Origin: Paraspadella gotoi
Taxonomy: Eukaryota; Chaetognatha
Length of the DNA: 64,000 bases
Assembly (NCBI GenBank): GCA_051294375.1
Contig: CM119268.1
Span: 21,596,010-21,660,009 of the forward strand
Direction of reading: 5' to 3'
The notes beneath the pieces are model-generated. The model was given only the letters and a program-made list of their open reading frames with translations. It was not told the DNA's origin and ran no database searches. How positions within the stretch are numbered: position 1 is the stretch's first letter; every line of letters begins with the position of its first letter. The translations under genes were made by a program, and so were the position numbers. This document shows positions 9,715 to 22,060 of this stretch, piece after piece.

Positions 9715-12245
9715 CATACGTATGCTCTCCAGGACGTTAGTTCCACCGAGCAGCGTTAAAGCGGCGGCGGTTACGACGACGACGGAAGAACGATGGTGAG
9801 AAGAGCGGAAAAAAGCGACACGAAGGACTCGAGTCGTCGTCAACATGACGAGAAATGCGGCGGCGGCGAGCGATGGCGGCCGCGTCGCGAAGTTTCCCCA
9901 AACGAGAGAATCTTGAGAGGCGAAAAAGTCTAAATAAGAGAGCGACCATTCCGCCGCGTAGGCCCAGATGGCGCGGAGGAAATTTCTGCTCGAGTCCATT
10001 CGTCCACCTTTCGAGAAGAAATCATTCATTTCCGAATAAGAATGAGAGAATTGTACGATGCTGTCGAATTGAACGGAAAAGGCGAGTCTTTCCGGTGACA
10101 GAAATCGTAGCGGGGACCGGGCATCGTCGCGTACAGCTCCACTCCGCGCACGAGGGAGAAGAGAGTGGGAAGGCGCGGTCCCATTGCAACTCGGAGACGA
10201 CGGCTAAGCTGGGAACGGGAACCGCGTCACGTTGCAGAGCAAGGCCGGAAGATCTCTCGCGGCGTGAACCTAAATCTTTCGGCAGGGTCGCTTTCCCATC
10301 CAATCGACGAAGGTTTCCACGAAACAGTTGGAGAGTTGAAGGCCGGTGTTGGTCGCCATAGAAGGCCGGCTGGTTTCCCCCCTTTTTCGGAGGGTTCTTT
10401 CGATCCAGAATCGTAACATCCAGGTTTGACACGATGGATCTGGATATGATCGAAAGTCGGAGTCGAAAGCTCTGAGACTTCCGACGCCGCCGAGGATCGA
10501 AAAGTATGCTGCGCGTTGGGTTGATGGGTTTGACGCCCAGACGACGACGTTACGGGGATGCGGCGCGAATCCGCGTCGACGGCGGCGTCAGTTCAAGCGG
10601 AACTTTTGCTTGAAGAGCGAGATCGTATCTCTCCATCGGATTTGACGCCTGGGAAAACTTGAAAGTTGGTCGAGGACGGCAATTGAAGAGCCCCAGGAGA
10701 GCCGAAGAGGAGCGAATAGAGCGGCCGCCGACAAGCCGCCGTTAGAGCCGCGAGAGAGACGAACTGCCGGCGCGAGTAACAAGAAAACACGAAGGACGTA
10801 ACCAAAAGGCCGCTCGAAGGCGCATAGAGACAGGCAAAGACGTAGGGAAACCGAGCGGAAGATATGTAGAGACAGGGAGATTGTAGGTGGAGAAGAAGCG
10901 GAGATGAAAGTAGAGCACGGTAAGGATGAGTAGTGAGAGTTGAAAAAGAGATTTCGCTACAAGAGCGGCGACCGAGGCGTAAGAAGAAGAAAAGTCCTGA
11001 ACGGCGAACGATGGGAAGAGACGAGAAAGATGATGCGAGAAAAGCGGACGAAGCGTCAGCGAAGTCGAGAGCATCGTCAGGACGAATGGCGCAGAGCGAG
11101 AGGAGACGAGGTGGCCATTCGCGGGGAAGTGTCGGTCGAGGCGAAGACCTGAGAGTTTTGGAAGGAGAAGGAGAGTCGCCGAAGTTGGCCAACGGCGCTG
11201 CCGTACGAGGATCCCCCAACGGCGAAGTCAGCTGCGTCCGGTGGCGCTCTTCAACATGGCGCGATTGATTGTCCAGTTGGAAATTTGTTCCACATAGCGA
11301 AACGAAAGACGCAAGACGTCGTTCCGTTCCGACGCCCGATGAGGATTGAGGAACGGCGAGAAGATTCCATGAAGGGAAAGATGTCGACGCCCGCAGACGA
11401 CGACGTACACGAAGTAGGAGACGCCGAGGCGACAGCACGATCTGCAAGCAAGAGAGAAGACGGTGATCATGATAGATGCGGTGTAGAACCAAGTGACGCC
11501 GTTGAAAGACGCCGATCAAACGCCGGCCGCCAAGAACGCCGTGTCCCGTTTGCACGAGAGAAAATCGAAAAAACAATGAATTTGAAGGCCGAAATCGAAG
11601 GAGGAGATCTCTGAACGTCGTCGCGACGGAGGCTGGAGGAAGTGATGTTGTTGGTAGACCGGATTCAGCTCGAACGGCCGTCGCGATGGGGAAGAAAGGT
11701 GAGGGCGTGGCGAGGCGGGGGGAGGAGGAAGAGGAATGAAGACGCCATTGTGAAACGAAAATCCCGATTCGAGTATAAATTGAAAAATAAGATAAAAGAC
11801 GTGGTTCCCTCTGACGCAGTCTTTCGGTAACTGACGAAACCCATGGAGCGCGATCGTCCGCGATCAATCCCCTTGCTTCTCCCAGCAGCTCTCAGTCACA
11901 GACCCGTCAGACGAAAAACGGGGCGCAACGCCGAAGCAGCCGCTCGCAGAGCCGCCAGCGTCATAACTGCGAGTCAACTCGTCTGTCGCAGGATGCAACG
12001 GCAGCCTGACGGCGCTGGCGTAGTTGCTAAGCGAACGCTAGGAGCGGCAGGCAAGCGCCGCCGAGCATCAAACAGACTTCTTGGGTAGTTTTGTTGAGAG
12101 GTGACCGATGAATTCGCAAATTCGCCGAGAAGATTTAATTGAGGAAGAAGTGAAGAGGTTCAGCGTCCGCCGCGGCGTCTGCGGCGACACTGAGGCTGAG
12201 TGGAAGCGTAAGATTTGGGACGAGGAACATCGCAAATAAAATAAT
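9715..12245. other. GC-rich block, unassigned
   Basis: About 2.5 kb whose G+C is clearly above the ~30% surroundings, rich in CG dinucleotides and gacg/cgacg words. It has overlapping open frames on both strands, the longest 424 codons on the minus strand (10593-11867), but these have Ser/Arg/Leu-biased translations. A second minus-strand frame (near 11228-11500) reads like a hydrophobic membrane segment (SLACRSCCRLGVSYFVYVVV). I recognise no family. It could be an exon-rich CpG-dense locus, transferred DNA or a misjoin. Confidence 0.6.
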
Positions 12246-12270
12246 NNNNNNNNNNNNNNNNNNNNNNNNN

Positions 12271-14424
12271 GCAATAGAGTATAGAGAAGATGAATTTGTC
12301 GTTCATGAGTTGCATTTTCGTTTTCTATTCCTATGTGGTGTTTCTTTTTTCTATTTGTCTTGTTTGTACTGGGGCTGCTTCTTTTCTTCTTTTTTCGCGC
12401 TTTGATAAGGGTCATTCGATGGGGTTGTCTTGGAATTCAATATGAGTATGTTCCTTATACCAATCAATCATTTCAATCAGGATGAAGTCAAGGATGATAG
12501 ATTTCAGTGGTCCCGTAACCAGATCCATCTTAGTCTTATATATTTGGGATCTAGATATTGGTTCAGTTGTGTCGAAGGTGCATTGGGCTGTTTCTGTTGA
12601 TCACATCATCATCATTTATTCGTCGCTTCATATGGCGTATTGTCTGTTGCATCTACCGCGTTTCATGAGTCTGGTCTCCTGAGCGAGTCGAGTATATTCC
12701 TCACGTGATTCACTCTGATTTATTCAATACAATCTTGTTTTTTATTCAGAAACAGTGAGGGTTTTTCCTTACCAAGGACTCTGGTCCTCTCTTCGTCTCA
12801 TTTGGCGTACGCAGTAGCAAGTGCGTCAACATAATTTGGGAGAGTATTGGTCATGAGAGAAGTTTGAGATCGTCAGGAGGATGGGGTCAAAGACTTTTGT
12901 ACACCGTTGGGTCTGTCTCTCATACGTATCAATTGTCGAAGGAGATGCCAGTAGTGCACGGCATAGTAGAGCGGAACGACGAGATGATGCTCGAGGAGAC
13001 CGGCGGTGGTTGTAGTTGCCGAGTGGGTATCTCGAGGACGAGAGTAGCAGTGCTCATATGTATGGTCCTGTAGTGATGCGCGGTGGACTGTCATCGTCTG
13101 GGAATCCTGTTGAGTCGGGTCATTCCGATCGTTTCTTATTTGCGCTGTCGCTCACATGCATTGTATGGAATCGTTCTTGATCGTATTCATCGGTGTTCGA
13201 TATGATATACATAAATAGTTGGATTGAGTATGAAGAGAATAAATTGTCGATGCTCATTAAGTTCATATTTTATGTTTAAATTATGAAAATATAGATCGAT
13301 AAATATAAAGTTGCTTTCAGATTTAGTGGGAATGTCGGTGGTTCATAGCCAGATATTATTCTTATAATACTTGATATTTCAGAGCAAAAACAATTGAATT
13401 TAAATTCAACACGATCGTAAAGAATCCGTTTTGTCAATGTCAGATCAGTTTCTAATTAAAATGATTTCAGTTATCGGATTAATTCACGTTGGTTGCAAAT
13501 ATCGAAATCGGACGGCAGTAAGAAGGCAAACAGAGAAAAATCAAGAATATAGATCATTTTTCAGCGTGAGTCAAGATTTCATTGATTCTATATTCGTATA
13601 TTATTTCATCGAGTTTAACTCATTCAAATTCATCAATCAACCACTTATGATCGATTCATCTCTTGGATTGATGTCCTGGTTCCGATTCCTGAAGTGTTGG
13701 CGTGTACCAGAAGCTTTGAAAATGGCATTAATACAATTCATTGTCAATTGGCATGATAAATACAAGCTTAGCCGCGTGAGCGGATGGTCTTATTTCTTAC
13801 TGTAAGAGATGGTATTTGGTCTCTCCTCGTCGTCAGGGTAGGAGTAATGGCTCGTGCGTGTAGGTGAGGCTCACTGCATCTGGACTATGACTTGGTCTCG
13901 CGGAACTCGTTAAGTGAATGCTGCTGCTAATAACAAATTAATAGAGCAAATAATAAAAAGGTCGAATCGTAAAATGTAAATAAAATGTAATAAAAATGTA
14001 AATCAAACAAAAATCCAGCAAAAATCATACAAAAAATCTCCGAAGAAAATAACGGCGTCCGTGGAAAAGTCGTAAGAAAATAGTTGATGTTCCAGAGAAA
14101 ATCGTAAGGAATCGTGATCAAAGTTGGTCTGTCTCTAAAAATGTGATCTAGTGAAACTGTATTTGTCTTGTTTGGTCTGTCCAAGTAAAGTTTGGAGAGA
14201 GAGAGAGAGAGAGAAAGAGGGAGAGGGAGAGAAAGAGTGGAGAAAGAGTCAGGTCAGTCCCTGTCCAGTCGATCGGTCAATCGGTCGAATGGGTCGGATC
14301 TGGCCGTCTCCGTCGGTCTCGGCCTTTTCTCTTCAGTAATCTTGGAGTTTTTTTTAACTTTCAGTATTATGAGCTACTTCAAATACGAGTTATCCTCAAA
14401 CTATGAAGAAATAAATGTCATATG
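12271..14424. other. No gene recognised
   Basis: The CpG content falls off gradually from the GC-rich block to about 13100. Apart from the unrecognised frame at 13431-13805 and a GA run at 14192-14250 I see nothing that can be named. Confidence 0.5.
13431..13805 (+). CDS. Open frame of 124 codons, unrecognised
   Basis: An uninterrupted frame from ATG at 13431 reads MSMSDQFLIKMISVIGLIHV onward and ends VSGWSYFLL. It is rich in Phe, Ile, Ser and Tyr with no motif I recognise. It is preceded by gatatttcag at 13374-13383, which could be an acceptor. In AT-rich DNA an open frame of this length is moderately unusual, but there is no other support. Confidence 0.2.
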   Translation: MSMSDQFLIKMISVIGLIHVGCKYRNRTAVRRQTEKNQEYRSFFSVSQDFIDSIFVYYFIEFNSFKFINQPLMIDSSLGLMSWFRFLKCWRVPEALKMALIQFIVNWHDKYKLSRVSGWSYFLL

Positions 14425-15393
14425 NNNNNNNNNNNNNNNNNNNNNNNNNNNNNNNNNNNNNNNNNNNNNNNNNNNNNNNNNNNNNNNNNNNNNNNNNNNN
14501 NNNNNNNNNNNNNNNNNNNNNNNNNNNNNNNNNNNNNNNNNNNNNNNNNNNNNNNNNNNNNNNNNNNNNNNNNNNNNNNNNNNNNNNNNNNNNNNNNNNN
14601 NNNNNNNNNNNNNNNNNNNNNNNNNNNNNNNNNNNNNNNNNNNNNNNNNNNNNNNNNNGAATCCAACATTGAATTCCCGAGTCCTCTGGCTTTTGCGATC
14701 TTCTCTCTTAACCCTTGTGACGTTTTGACGTGAACGGAATCGGTTACCTATTAAAATTGTTTATTAAATTAAAAAATGGTAAAACCGAAATATTAAGACT
14801 TATGTATTTATAATCCGCGCTAATGGACAGGGGAATCATCGTGCGGTTGGAGTGGTGCTCGGCGTTCCACCCTCATTTTGATAAGCGAATCATAGCTTGG
14901 AGGGAGGTCGAATCGTCCTTCATCACGGTTCAGAGAGGGCTCGAGGGCTTTAATGTATATCGCCTCTCTAATACCTCTAGTGAACCAGTTTTGGTCATAG
15001 AACAGCACGAGTCAGTCGGTCTCTCTAAACAGATGGCCAGAAGATGCGTCACGATAGGGCTTTATGTTCGGTTAGAACCGATCTGAGAGAGATTTTCTGG
15101 TCTCACCCACGTATGCTGCTGAGTTTTCCAATGTCAACCTCAATCTTATAATGCTTTAGCTCACATTCGGCTGAAAGACAGCTAAATATTTTTTTAAAAA
15201 GTTTGTTTATTCTCAATTTTTATATTAACTGATAATATTTGAGGAAAAACACAAATAATTTTTTATTAAATTAAAAACAATTTTAATTCTAATGTGCTGC
15301 GCCGAAGGGATTTATTTACATAAAATATTTATATGAAATATAAGTAGATTAAATGTCTAATGGTTAATCACTTATCCTCAAAGTTTTAATTAG

Positions 15394-16197
15394 ACAAGTT
15401 TGAGCAAACAATGTCGGATATGCCATGATCATTATCAGTAATTAATTAATTAATTATTAAATAATTATTTATTAAATTAATTATTAATTAATTAAAAATT
15501 ATTTATTCAAGTTAATTATTTAATCAATTTAGGCAATTTGATTGGAAATTTTGTTTTGATTGATTAATGACTGATTTATTAATTATTATTAAATTAATTG
15601 ACTAATTGATTAAATTAACTAATTAATTATTTGATTAATTATAACATCTTGTATTTACATTTAAACATAAAAGAAAAAGAAGCATAATCAATTAGTGAAA
15701 CAGGTTCTTTTTTTTTTCATTTAAACTCATTTCCACTCAACGATTCCATCGAAACTTGATTTGCGGTTTAATCACGCACTTTTCTACCCACATACAAATT
15801 TTAAGTCAATCGCCCCTCACACTCATGAGTAATTGGTGTTCAAATAGTAAAATATATTTATTGTTTTTTTTCCATTTAACTCATTTCCACTCGGACCGAT
15901 TCCATCGAAACTTCATATCTAGCTCAAGCACATACTTCCCTACCCCACACACAAAATTTTTTCCAATCCATCCATCGCAATCACGAGTAATTGCGTGTTT
16001 TTTTGCTAAGGTGGGGACGGATGGACGGACGATGGACAGACGGACGGGACATCGTTTTTTTTTGCATAGTTTTCATCATAATTCGATGTTCTCTGACATA
16101 ATATAAGTGAATGCACGACAAGATTGAGGGGGCGGACCGACGGACCGACAAAGTGAATTATAGAGTCGGGAATCTGCTGAAAGCAGATCCGACTAAA
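15394..16197 (-). mobile_element. P-family non-autonomous element, ~800 bp
   Basis: The plus strand reads acaagtttgagcaaacaatgtcggat at one end and cagatccgactaaaaat at the other, so the element runs on the minus strand from AGTCGGATCTG. It contains an AT-rich ttaattaatt tract, two diverged copies of a tcatttccactc...aattactcatgag module, and a gacggacggac run. There is no coding capacity. It ends about 200 bases before the damaged copy A exon 2. Confidence 0.7.
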
Positions 16198-16394
16198 AAT
16201 GTTGACACAATGTTTTAAACATGTTATATCGACACACCAAAAAAAAACTGTATGAACTCATCTTTCCGGTAGTTGTTTTCAAATTAGTCCATTCACCGTA
16301 ACCCATTTGACAGCAGCATTCATTTTGTAAAGTGACAGTAATCGCTTGAGGACACTTTGTAGTATAAGATGTGTACCATTTTTTTACTTTTCAG

Positions 16395-16571
16395 GGTATA
16401 GAATTGAATGGAGAATGGATTTGAAGTACCTGATGTCTTTAATGCGGAAAAGGTGGTGATATGTGGCCAGAGTTGTGGATAAAAACTATGGAAGAATTAC
16501 CCACTATTGCCAGCAAGAATTCTTGCTTCAATTATTCCAGAAACCGAAATATTATATAAAGTTATCTCGCG
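16395..16571 (+). pseudogene. Copy A candidate exon 2, frameshifted
   Basis: This stretch is homologous to the intact exon 62561-62732: it shares the MENGFE start, a WPELW segment and the SIIPETEILY segment. Its acceptor is tacttttcag and its donor CG|GTTAAG, as in the paralog. Relative to the paralog it has about five extra bases in three places (near the start, before TGGCCAGAG, and before AGCAAGAATTC). No single frame is open; the frame that opens at the acceptor hits a TGA. Either copy A is decaying or the assembly carries indel errors here. A P-family repeat ends about 200 bases upstream. Confidence 0.6.
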
Positions 16572-16791
16572 GTTAAGTATTTATTGTTCGTGTGTGATTT
16601 GCATGATTTGAGATACTGGGGTAAGAAAAAAATTTTATTTTATTTCTCTTTAAAAATTTATTGGTCTGGTTCGTGATATGAAAATATGAGAAAAGTATGA
16701 GATCAATCAAGGCAACAAGCATACTTACAAAGAAGAAAAACTCAAACACAGTCATTTCAATGAAGCAACAGTTGTAATCGAAAACAACAAA

Positions 16792-17085
16792 ATGGAAACG
16801 ACCCACAACAACAACCCAATGTCTCTTCCAAGTGCAAAGCTTGAGGCTAAAATTCATTCCATTGAGGACCAACTGAGAAAACTTAATACTGAAATGACAA
16901 GCCTTAAAAACTTTAGTTACAAAGAGGAAGAACAAAGAAACCAAGCAGATTCTGTAACAATCATCCCAAAACTGATGGATCTCAAAATCAAACCACCTTC
17001 AATCCATCAAATTCAGAAAGCTTGTATACCAAGCAACATCCGTTCACAAAGCTTAGAAAACACCACATGTTATACAAACAGATAG
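16792..17085 (+). CDS. Open frame of 97 codons with coiled-coil-like stretch
   Basis: The frame reads METTHNNNPMSLPSAKLEAK onward. The segment KLEAKIHSIEDQLRKLNTEM has heptad spacing (L, I, I, L, L) typical of a short coiled coil. It starts about 220 bases after the damaged copy A exon 2 and ends just before the F-family repeat at 17105. It may be the tail of a retroelement or host exon. No family is recognised. Confidence 0.25.
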   Translation: METTHNNNPMSLPSAKLEAKIHSIEDQLRKLNTEMTSLKNFSYKEEEQRNQADSVTIIPKLMDLKIKPPSIHQIQKACIPSNIRSQSLENTTCYTNR

Positions 17086-17104
17086 ACATGTTAAATTCCT
17101 CATT

Positions 17105-17713
17105 AAGGCGTAGTGAAAGTTACATACGAAAATTCTAAAAGTCAATTATGAACAACATACCATCAGTGAACATTAATTTGTAAAAAAATTAATTTTATGT
17201 TTTTTAATTTTTGCAGTAGGCTATATTTATATATAGTACTATCCTTATAAAATTGAAAAATTCCAAAATAGGCTTTTCTTAATTTTGGTTGCAGATTTGA
17301 ATTCCTCATCAAAAGTTGATGAAAGAAAATATAAATCATTTTTAAAAATTCTTTCATTAAGAGGGTTAAAAATTAAAAAAATATATATTTAATATATAAA
17401 AAAATTATTTTCAGCTTAAAATATAGCTTTTTCTAATTTTTGACCAACTTAATAAAAGAATTTTTCAAAAAGAGTTATATTTCTTTCTATCAACTTTTTA
17501 TGACGAATCCAAATCTGCAAAAAAATCTTAGAAAAAACTTTTTTGAAATTTTAACATTTATTGGTTTAGTACAAGTATAAATATGGCCTACTGCATAAAT
17601 TGTAAAATTTATTATAAATGTTTTTATTACACAAATGTTCATTAGTATAATATTGCTCGTTCCTCACTTTTATAATTTTAATTAAAGTTAAATTTAGAAA
17701 TTTTACTACACCT
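17105..17713 (+). mobile_element. F-family foldback element, uninterrupted
   Basis: The outer ends are GCGTAGTGAAAGTTAC on the left and attttactaca on the right. The centre (about 17280-17530) is a long imperfect hairpin: tttgaattcctcatcaaaagttgatgaaag on one side and the matching ctttctatcaactttttatgacgaatccaaatc on the other. An inverted copy is at 50089-51282. No open frame. Confidence 0.65.
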
Positions 17714-17859
17714 TATTCCTCATGTCATTATGGCCACTGGAGAATAAAGCATGAAAAAAAATTTAACTGTTTCAATGGAAACTGAAGGATTGATACTAAG
17801 ATCCACTTTTGAAGTAAAAATTCTGCTTCTTCAGAAATTTACCATCTGAAGAAAATGTT

Positions 17860-18030
17860 CATAACATAGCAATTATCCTAGCTAGAATGTTACAAATTGG
17901 TGGGAAAAAAAGTCAAGTATTTTTCTATTCGTATGAAAAAATTTTATAACCTGGTCGCTTTTCATTTCGATTATATTACAAGTTTTTTCGTATTACTCCA
18001 GATTGAAGTCCCTGTATGTTAGGTTAGCTG
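17860..18030 (+). repeat. T-family dispersed repeat
   Basis: From ctagctagaatgttacaaattgg to ttttcgtattactccag...gaagtccctgta this matches 26575-26700, and its end recurs inverted at 25971-26008. Function unknown. Confidence 0.5.
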
Positions 18031-18924
18031 TAATAAAAAGTCATTTTCGAAAAAAGCCACCATATAAATTCTGGTTGTGGCATACGACTAGTTTCATGAA
18101 AGGGTTCTTTCTGTTCCAAAAGTCAACTAATGGTTACGCCGTACAAGAGTTGCTATTTAATTCAATGTCAGTACCATTCTTATTACCGTCTTAATTCCTT
18201 CTTCTTAAATTCAGGAACCACGACTTCATAATAGATAATATTCGGGAAGTTAAGAAAAAGATCGAGAAAAGTTTGCACCTATACCCACAGATGACGGAGC
18301 CATCACAGTTAAAAAAAAATTCTGGAAAATCTACCTTCACTACAAACTCCTTGAACATAAATAAGGATAGGAAAAGGTGGAGTTTTTAAAATGAGTGTCA
18401 TCCAAATTATTTACTTAAAATTTACATTTCTGGAGATGCAAGAAAAAGAATTTTAAACTGAGGATGTTAGTAAAATACTATAGTTAAGTCTAAATTTAAA
18501 GATTATCTTTTACAACAAAAGCTTTATCTATGTCATTTAAATCATTCAATAACGAGCTAAATTATGTACTATATATGTACTATGTACTATGTATATATTA
18601 TACTTCTGGTAAATAATGTACCTTTTTATTTTTTATTTTTTAAATTATTTATGGCAGATTGTAAGTAATAATTTAATAATTATTTGAAGCAATGATATTG
18701 CCAATGAAAAAAATATATTTCTGTATGAAGATAATGTGAAATACAATTTATTAGAACAAAATGTTTTCTAATTTATTTTTAATAACAGTGAGAAACATGT
18801 AGTTTGCCCTGTCAATCCATCTCTTGACAATTTTCAATGTGAACGAGACTTCTTGAGGACAATTGGGCCTTATTTTCCCAGAATGTCCCATTTTATCTTA
18901 AATTTGGAATCAGTTTAATTTTTA

Positions 18925-19110
18925 TATTATAAGACTAAGTTAGAGGTAAGTGTTAGGAATTAGGTTAGAAAATAGATTAGTGATTAAGGTTAGGGAATTA
19001 GTTTGTGATTAGGATTAGAGATTTGGGTAAAGAACTAATATTTAGAGTTATAGGTAAGGGTTAAAAATTAGAGATAAGGGTTTAGGGTAGATTCCTCCAT
19101 AAATTTTTAA
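18925..19110 (+). repeat. Degenerate TTAGGG/TTAGG-like tract
   Basis: Imperfect units such as gttaggaattaggttag, gattaaggttagggaatt and gggttaaaaattagag recur for about 180 bases. A shorter stretch is at 21358-21400. The vertebrate/lophotrochozoan-type TTAGGG motif is only partly kept. Confidence 0.5.
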
Positions 19111-19305
19111 ATATGTCAGAACGTTTTATTCTTTTTTCCACTATTTTTTTGACACGCTAAACGTTTCTCTGATTATGCAAAATATCATGTAAGAAATAAG
19201 AAAATAATAGAATCAATAGCTAGTGTTGTTTCGAATAGATGGAAAAAAGTGGGGTAACTAAGGCTTACCAATGGCGTCCTCCACGTCGATCGTTCTCTTA
19301 AATAA

Positions 19306-20110
19306 TTTTTAGTCGGATCTGCTTTCAGCAGATCCCGACTCTATAATTCACTTTGTCAGTCCGTCGGTCCACCCCCTCAATATTATCGGGCACTCACTTA
19401 TATCATGTCAGAACATTGAATTATGATAAATTATGCAAAAAAATGATATCAGTCCTTCCTTCCATCCGTCCGTCCATCCCACCTCAGCAAAAAACACCAA
19501 TTACTCGTGATTGGATGGATGGATTGGAATGAAATTTTGTGTGTGGGTAGGGAAGTGTGTGATTGAGCTGTATATGAAGTTTCGATGGAATCATCCAAGT
19601 GGAAATGAGTTTAAATGGAAAAAATAAAAAAAATTATATCACTATTTGAACATCAATTACTCATGAGTGGATGGGGCGATAGAATTGAAATTTTGTTTTT
19701 GGGTAGAAAAGTGTGTGATTAAACTGGAAATCAAGTTTCGATGAAATCGATTGAGTGGAAATGAGTTTAAATGGAAAAAACAAATAACCTATTTCACAAT
19801 TTGATTATGCTTCTTTTCTTTTTATTTTAAATTTAAATTAAATGCAAGATGTATTAATTAATCAAATAATTAATCAGTTAATTAATCAATTAGTCAATTA
19901 ATTATATAATTAATTAATCAGTCAATTAATCAATCAAAACAAACATTTCTGATCAAATTAAGTAATTAATTGCCTAATTAATTAAATAATTAACTTGAAT
20001 AAATTAATATTAATTAATTAAATAATTAATTAACTTGAATTAATTATTAATTAATTAATTACCGATAATGATCGTGCGGCAGATCCGACATTGTTTGCTC
20101 AAACTTGTTT
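19306..20110 (+). mobile_element. P-family element, full-length
   Basis: It starts tttttAGTCGGATCTGC and ends CAGATCCGACATTG plus tttgctcaaacttgttt. AGTCGGATCTG and CAGATCCGAC are inverted termini. Internal order matches 15394-16197 in reverse: tcggtccgtc run, tcgaattatgataaattatgc, gtccgtcc run, two caattactc modules, then the ttaattaatt tract. No open frame of note. Confidence 0.7.
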
Positions 20111-21960
20111 TTATTTAATACATTTGAAAGGGAAAAAAAGAAAATTCAGAAAGGGTACAGATAATCTGAACATGACTACTGACATAGATCATACTTTATA
20201 TCGTAATTAGTAGTAAAATGAAGGCAGTAAAGAAATCTAAAAATCGATCATTAAGTCAGTCAAAAAACCCTTTCCAATGGGCTATTTCGCTAAATCTTTT
20301 TCTTAATTAAAATGGATGATAAATAATAAAATTAAATTCCTTGTAAAAAGGTTGTTATATTTAAAGAAAATTATCAATACAATTTAACGCAATCATGTCT
20401 TGCTTTGTCAAATATGTTCGCAAGCTATGTATTTTTTAAAATTTTATTATGATAAACAAGCAGTATGTCAAGCTTTTTGTTTTCAGTTGAAAATAATGAA
20501 AAATGACGATTATTCTTTCACAGACAAGAAGGTAGACGTCCAGACTGTTTATATCAAGCTGAAAACATTTTTATTTTTTATAATTTTTCATATTTAAAAA
20601 GACATTTTATCAAGCTACTACATAATTTTTTTTTCGTTTTTTACTTTAACTAAAAAATACAAGCAAATTTGTGGAGTAGAGTAAATTTAATTGTAAATAA
20701 AATGTAATTCAGTCTTTCCTTTTTCAAATTACAAAAGGAAAATAAAAAAATTCATATGCCCTCATTGAAATTTTTAATACAAAAACTGTTATACTTTTTT
20801 AGACAAAAGTTGTGTAAATAATTATGGATAAAATTTAATAAAACTATATTAGAAAGATGTCCCATGATTAGGGCTTTAATTTGATACCACAACCCCCTTG
20901 CTATCTTTTTTCTTTCAAAAGTTATTATTATTATTTTACTATTAAAAAACTAAGGATTTTAACCACGCAGAACAAATCTTTGTTAATAATAAATTTCGGT
21001 AATATCTCACTTAATCTTATTGGCACAATACTTAAATTTTAATATAAAACTTAAAGAAGATTTTTTCGTCATCTAGAGACATATCACTTTCAGTTGTACC
21101 CATTGTATAATTCATTTATAGTAAAAGCTTGAAGAAATCAGCAAAACGGTTTCTCTTTTTTTTAATAGTTAGTACTAGCGCGTCAGAAATCTTTAGAGAA
21201 ACTCGAAAATTTTATTCTGATAAATTTTTCATTTCAAGGCGAACTATTGTAGGAATTTTAAAACGGTTTTTTGTAATATTGGCATTATCCTCCAGGGACT
21301 GGCATAAAAATATATAAAAAAATAAATTAAAATTAGCTCTCTTATGAAGTATCTATTTAGGGTTATGGTTTACACTTAGGTTAAGGTTAGGGATCGGTTT
21401 ATAAGTTTAAGAACATAGTTAAGTTCAATATTAAAGTTAAAATTAAATTCAAGGACAAAAGATCAGAAATGGGGCATTTTTGGAAAAAGAGCAGTCTTGG
21501 AATTGGCGCCACTCCAGGATGACGCAGTTTGAAGAAAACTGCGATTCTTGTAACCAGAAATGATCTCTCGGCCACGAAAAGTGCTTAATGAAGACAAAGG
21601 AGCAATCGTGAAAATGGATGTGTGGAAGGAGGGGGTCGAAGCGCTCTCTCTCTCTCCCTCTCTATCTCTCTTTCCCCGTCTCTCTGTATTGCATACGATA
21701 AAAGCCATACTTGTTAATATTTTTCAGTTGTAATTTCTGAACATGACAGTGTTTTGTCTTATTTTCAATTCACCTGATTTTAAGCTTAAGCAAGGTAAGT
21801 AAAACAAAATTTTAAGAAGATTTTAACAAATATGCTTAAATCGTCAAATACATGATGTATTTCTTACTGTTTTGACCCTTTTATGTATTCAGAAATCTTA
21901 CATGAATAATTTAGTTATCTGACTTGATGCGATAATCCTTTCTTTTCGTTGTTTATTGGT
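20111..21960. other. AT-rich intergenic or intronic DNA
   Basis: No exon or family recognised. It holds the short TTAGGG-like stretch at 21358-21400 and a CT microsatellite at 21642-21690. Confidence 0.6.
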
Positions 21961-22009
21961 ATTAGAGAAAGCAAAGAATTTTGAAATTTTAACAACGATT
22001 TTTAATTAA

Positions 22010-22060
22010 AAGTTGGACATGTTTCGGCTTGTTTACTTCAAGCCTTCATCAGCATATGAC
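22010..22060 (-). ncRNA. Hammerhead ribozyme-like, intact core
   Basis: On the minus strand: CTGATGA, stem II GGCTTG/CAAGCC with a six-to-eight base loop, then GAAACATGTC and a downstream AAAAATCGTTG tail. The core 22016-22052 has no departure from the hammerhead consensus; stem I pairing is weak beyond the first two pairs. A GA-rich microsatellite follows at 22087, as in the copies at 0.3 and 2.2 kb. Confidence 0.7.

Noticed and set aside
10593-11867. 424-codon minus-strand open frame as a protein-coding gene
   Set aside because: The translation is dominated by Ser, Arg, Leu and Pro with no recognisable domain, other frames in the same block are also long, and high GC alone lowers the stop frequency. 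Kept only as part of the unassigned GC-rich block.
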